This document shows, in pieces, positions 5,137 to 5,868 of a stretch of 5,868 bases of DNA. The translations under genes and the position numbers were made by a program. The DNA comes from Bacilli bacterium (GTDB taxonomy: Bacteria; Bacillota_I; Bacilli_A; ML615J-28; CAG-313). Every line of letters begins with the position of its first letter. The stretch's first letter is position 1. Location: positions 1 through 5,868 of the forward strand of contig CAADXH010000002.1 of assembly GCA_900752975.1 (NCBI GenBank), written 5' to 3'. Under the pieces are notes generated by a model. That model was not told where the DNA came from. It ran no database searches and saw only the letters and a list, made by a program, of their open reading frames with translations.

Positions 5137-5183
5137 AAGTGGAGAATAACTCGAATTTAATCGAGCTACTTTCCACTTTTTTT
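5135..5183. terminator. Long bidirectional terminator between convergent genes
   Basis: AAAAGTGGA (5135-5143) pairs with TCCACTTTT (5172-5180), and CTCGA (5150-5154) pairs with TCGAG (5161-5165) around an ATTTAA loop. The positions in between pair partly, giving an imperfect stem of about 20 bp. T runs follow on the plus strand (TTTTTTT to 5183) and, more weakly, on the minus strand. It overlaps the stop codon of the CYTH gene (5134-5136) and contains the stop codon of the minus-strand membrane gene (5166-5168). Confidence 0.85.
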
Positions 5184-5675
5184 GCCACAATATGGACATT
5201 TACTCATTCCATTTGTTGTTTCGTATGTATAAGTATAACCACAACCTTCACATGTAACAGTTCTTACTTTACCTGCCATACTTGCTAGGTAATCATCTTG
5301 ATCTTTTATTTCTTTTAGGTTAACCAATTTTCCATCTACAATTATAAATGCAGTTAAATATCCTTTTTGGATTAATGTATTAACTTCTTGTTCTACTACT
5401 TCAACCTTTTGAGAAAGAGTACTTGCAAGTAATGATATATAGTATACTTTATCAATGTAAATTAAATTATATAGGTGATATAACCTACAAAAGTTGCCAT
5501 AACTAACCCATGTAATAGGAGTACCATAAAAGCCAATTACGGTTAGAAATATTCCTATAAAACCAACCGTTTTCATATCATAAGCAAATCCAAATATTAT
5601 TGATGGAATTCCTATGACTAAATAAACAGTAAAAAGAATGGCAATCCATAATTTTAAATTTTTAATTTTTTTCAT
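5166..5675 (-). CDS. Membrane protein with helix-turn-helix-like region and C-terminal zinc ribbon
   Basis: A 169-residue protein I cannot assign to a named family. After a lysine-rich start (MKKIKNLK) there are two hydrophobic segments, about 9-31 and 37-58, joined by a short loop, so it is probably anchored with both ends in the cytoplasm. Residues about 75-120 (DKVYYISLLASTLSQKVEVVEQEVNTLI..GYL..FIIVDGKLV, given in part) have the helix-helix-strand pattern of a winged-helix or PCI-like domain: a segment resembling 'xISxLAxxLxxxxExVxxxVxxLIxKGYL'. The C-terminus carries CEGCG (142-146) and CPYCG (160-164), a four-cysteine zinc ribbon. The start at 5675 has only a weak GTAGGT ribosome site. 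The gene may be transcribed from the partial gene upstream, 71 nt away, across the hairpin at 5702-5730; no separate promoter is convincing. The arrangement suggests a membrane-tethered sensor or adaptor; this is inference. Confidence 0.75.
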   Translation of the reverse strand: MKKIKNLKLWIAILFTVYLVIGIPSIIFGFAYDMKTVGFIGIFLTVIGFYGTPITWVSYGNFCRLYHLYNLIYIDKVYYISLLASTLSQKVEVVEQEVNTLIQKGYLTAFIIVDGKLVNLKEIKDQDDYLASMAGKVRTVTCEGCGYTYTYETTNGMSKCPYCGKKSGK

Positions 5676-5701
5676 ATTCTTATACCTACATTCTTTTATG
5701 T

Positions 5702-5736
5702 AAAGGCGATATAGAATCTATACCGCCTTTTTTCTT
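5702..5736. terminator. Strong hairpin terminator between two minus-strand genes
   Basis: AAAGGCG (5702-5708) pairs with CGCCTTT (5724-5730), and TATAG pairs with CTATA inside, around an AAT loop. One A-C mismatch on the plus strand becomes a G-U pair on the minus strand. The plus strand has the better T tract (TTTTTTCTTTT), while on the minus strand only TTTACAT follows. It could end or attenuate the transcript of the partial gene at 5747 before the membrane gene. Confidence 0.7.
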
Positions 5737-5746
5737 TTATACACAA

Positions 5747-5868
5747 TTATTTGTCATCTTTTCCAAATGCTTGAAATACATTACTATTTCTTAATTCTTT
5801 TGGTAAAAAGATTGTAATATCCTCATTGTTATAACCTACTTGAAGTTCACTTTCATTGATGATAATTG
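5747..5868 (-). CDS. 3' end of an unidentified gene, cut by the window edge
   Basis: One minus-strand frame is open from the right edge to a TAA at 5747-5749, giving 39 visible residues that end in ELRNSNVFQAFGKDDK. The visible part includes ESELQVGYNNEDITIFLPKE, a mixed hydrophilic stretch with beta-strand character and no membrane segment. The other two minus-strand frames hit stops near the edge, and a terminator-like hairpin lies just downstream, both of which support a real gene end. No family is recognised. It is the upstream neighbour of the zinc-ribbon membrane gene, in the same direction, and may share its transcript. Confidence 0.6.
   Translation of the reverse strand, partial: IIINESELQVGYNNEDITIFLPKELRNSNVFQAFGKDDK

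Overview
This window is strongly AT-rich bacterial DNA with strong AGGAGG-type ribosome binding sites, consensus -35/-10 promoters and many intrinsic terminators. The gene set is ClpP, a RelQ/YjbM-type alarmone synthetase, a YjbK-like CYTH protein, an RluA-family pseudouridine synthase and a CotD-like coat protein. Together these point to a low-GC Bacillota, probably Bacilli/Erysipelotrichia or a Turicibacter/Haloplasma-like relative, with at least an ancestral link to spore formation. TGG is the tryptophan codon in the intact genes and no TGA needs to be read through, so the code looks standard. The species cannot be fixed from this window.

Left part (1-1650) is a decayed accessory zone. A minus-strand AAA_14/DUF4143 ATPase gene (1-1237, running off the left edge) carries two frameshifts. 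Its upstream DNA holds three full copies and a partial fourth of a direct repeat with an exact 23-bp period (1281-1359), overlapping its probable promoter. Next to the repeats is a stop-riddled remnant whose translation resembles an internal piece of S-adenosylmethionine synthetase, MetK (about 1366-1563). Two terminator-like hairpins then close the region.

Middle (1650-2700): a small Cys/His-rich CotD-like protein (minus) and an intact clpP (plus) diverge from a roughly 120-bp region that contains a perfect 6-4-6 palindrome. Downstream of clpP, a 146-bp convergent gap holds a 15-bp inverted repeat with one mismatch, whose arms span 101 bp.

Right part (2840-5150) matches the Bacillus yjbK-yjbM-ppnK-yjbO neighbourhood, rearranged. 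A RelQ-type (p)ppGpp synthetase and an RluA-family pseudouridine synthase form a tight two-gene minus-strand operon with 3 nt between them, behind a perfect consensus promoter. The usual NAD kinase gene between them is missing, and the CYTH gene is divergent instead of upstream. Two minus-strand genes follow. One encodes a membrane protein with a possible winged-helix segment and a C-terminal four-cysteine zinc ribbon (5166-5675); it ends inside a long hairpin shared with the CYTH gene. The other is the unidentified 3' end of a gene running off the right edge (5747-5868).

No clearly new multi-gene system is visible. The most unusual part is the 23-bp repeat array at the junction between the ATPase pseudogene and the metK remnant.
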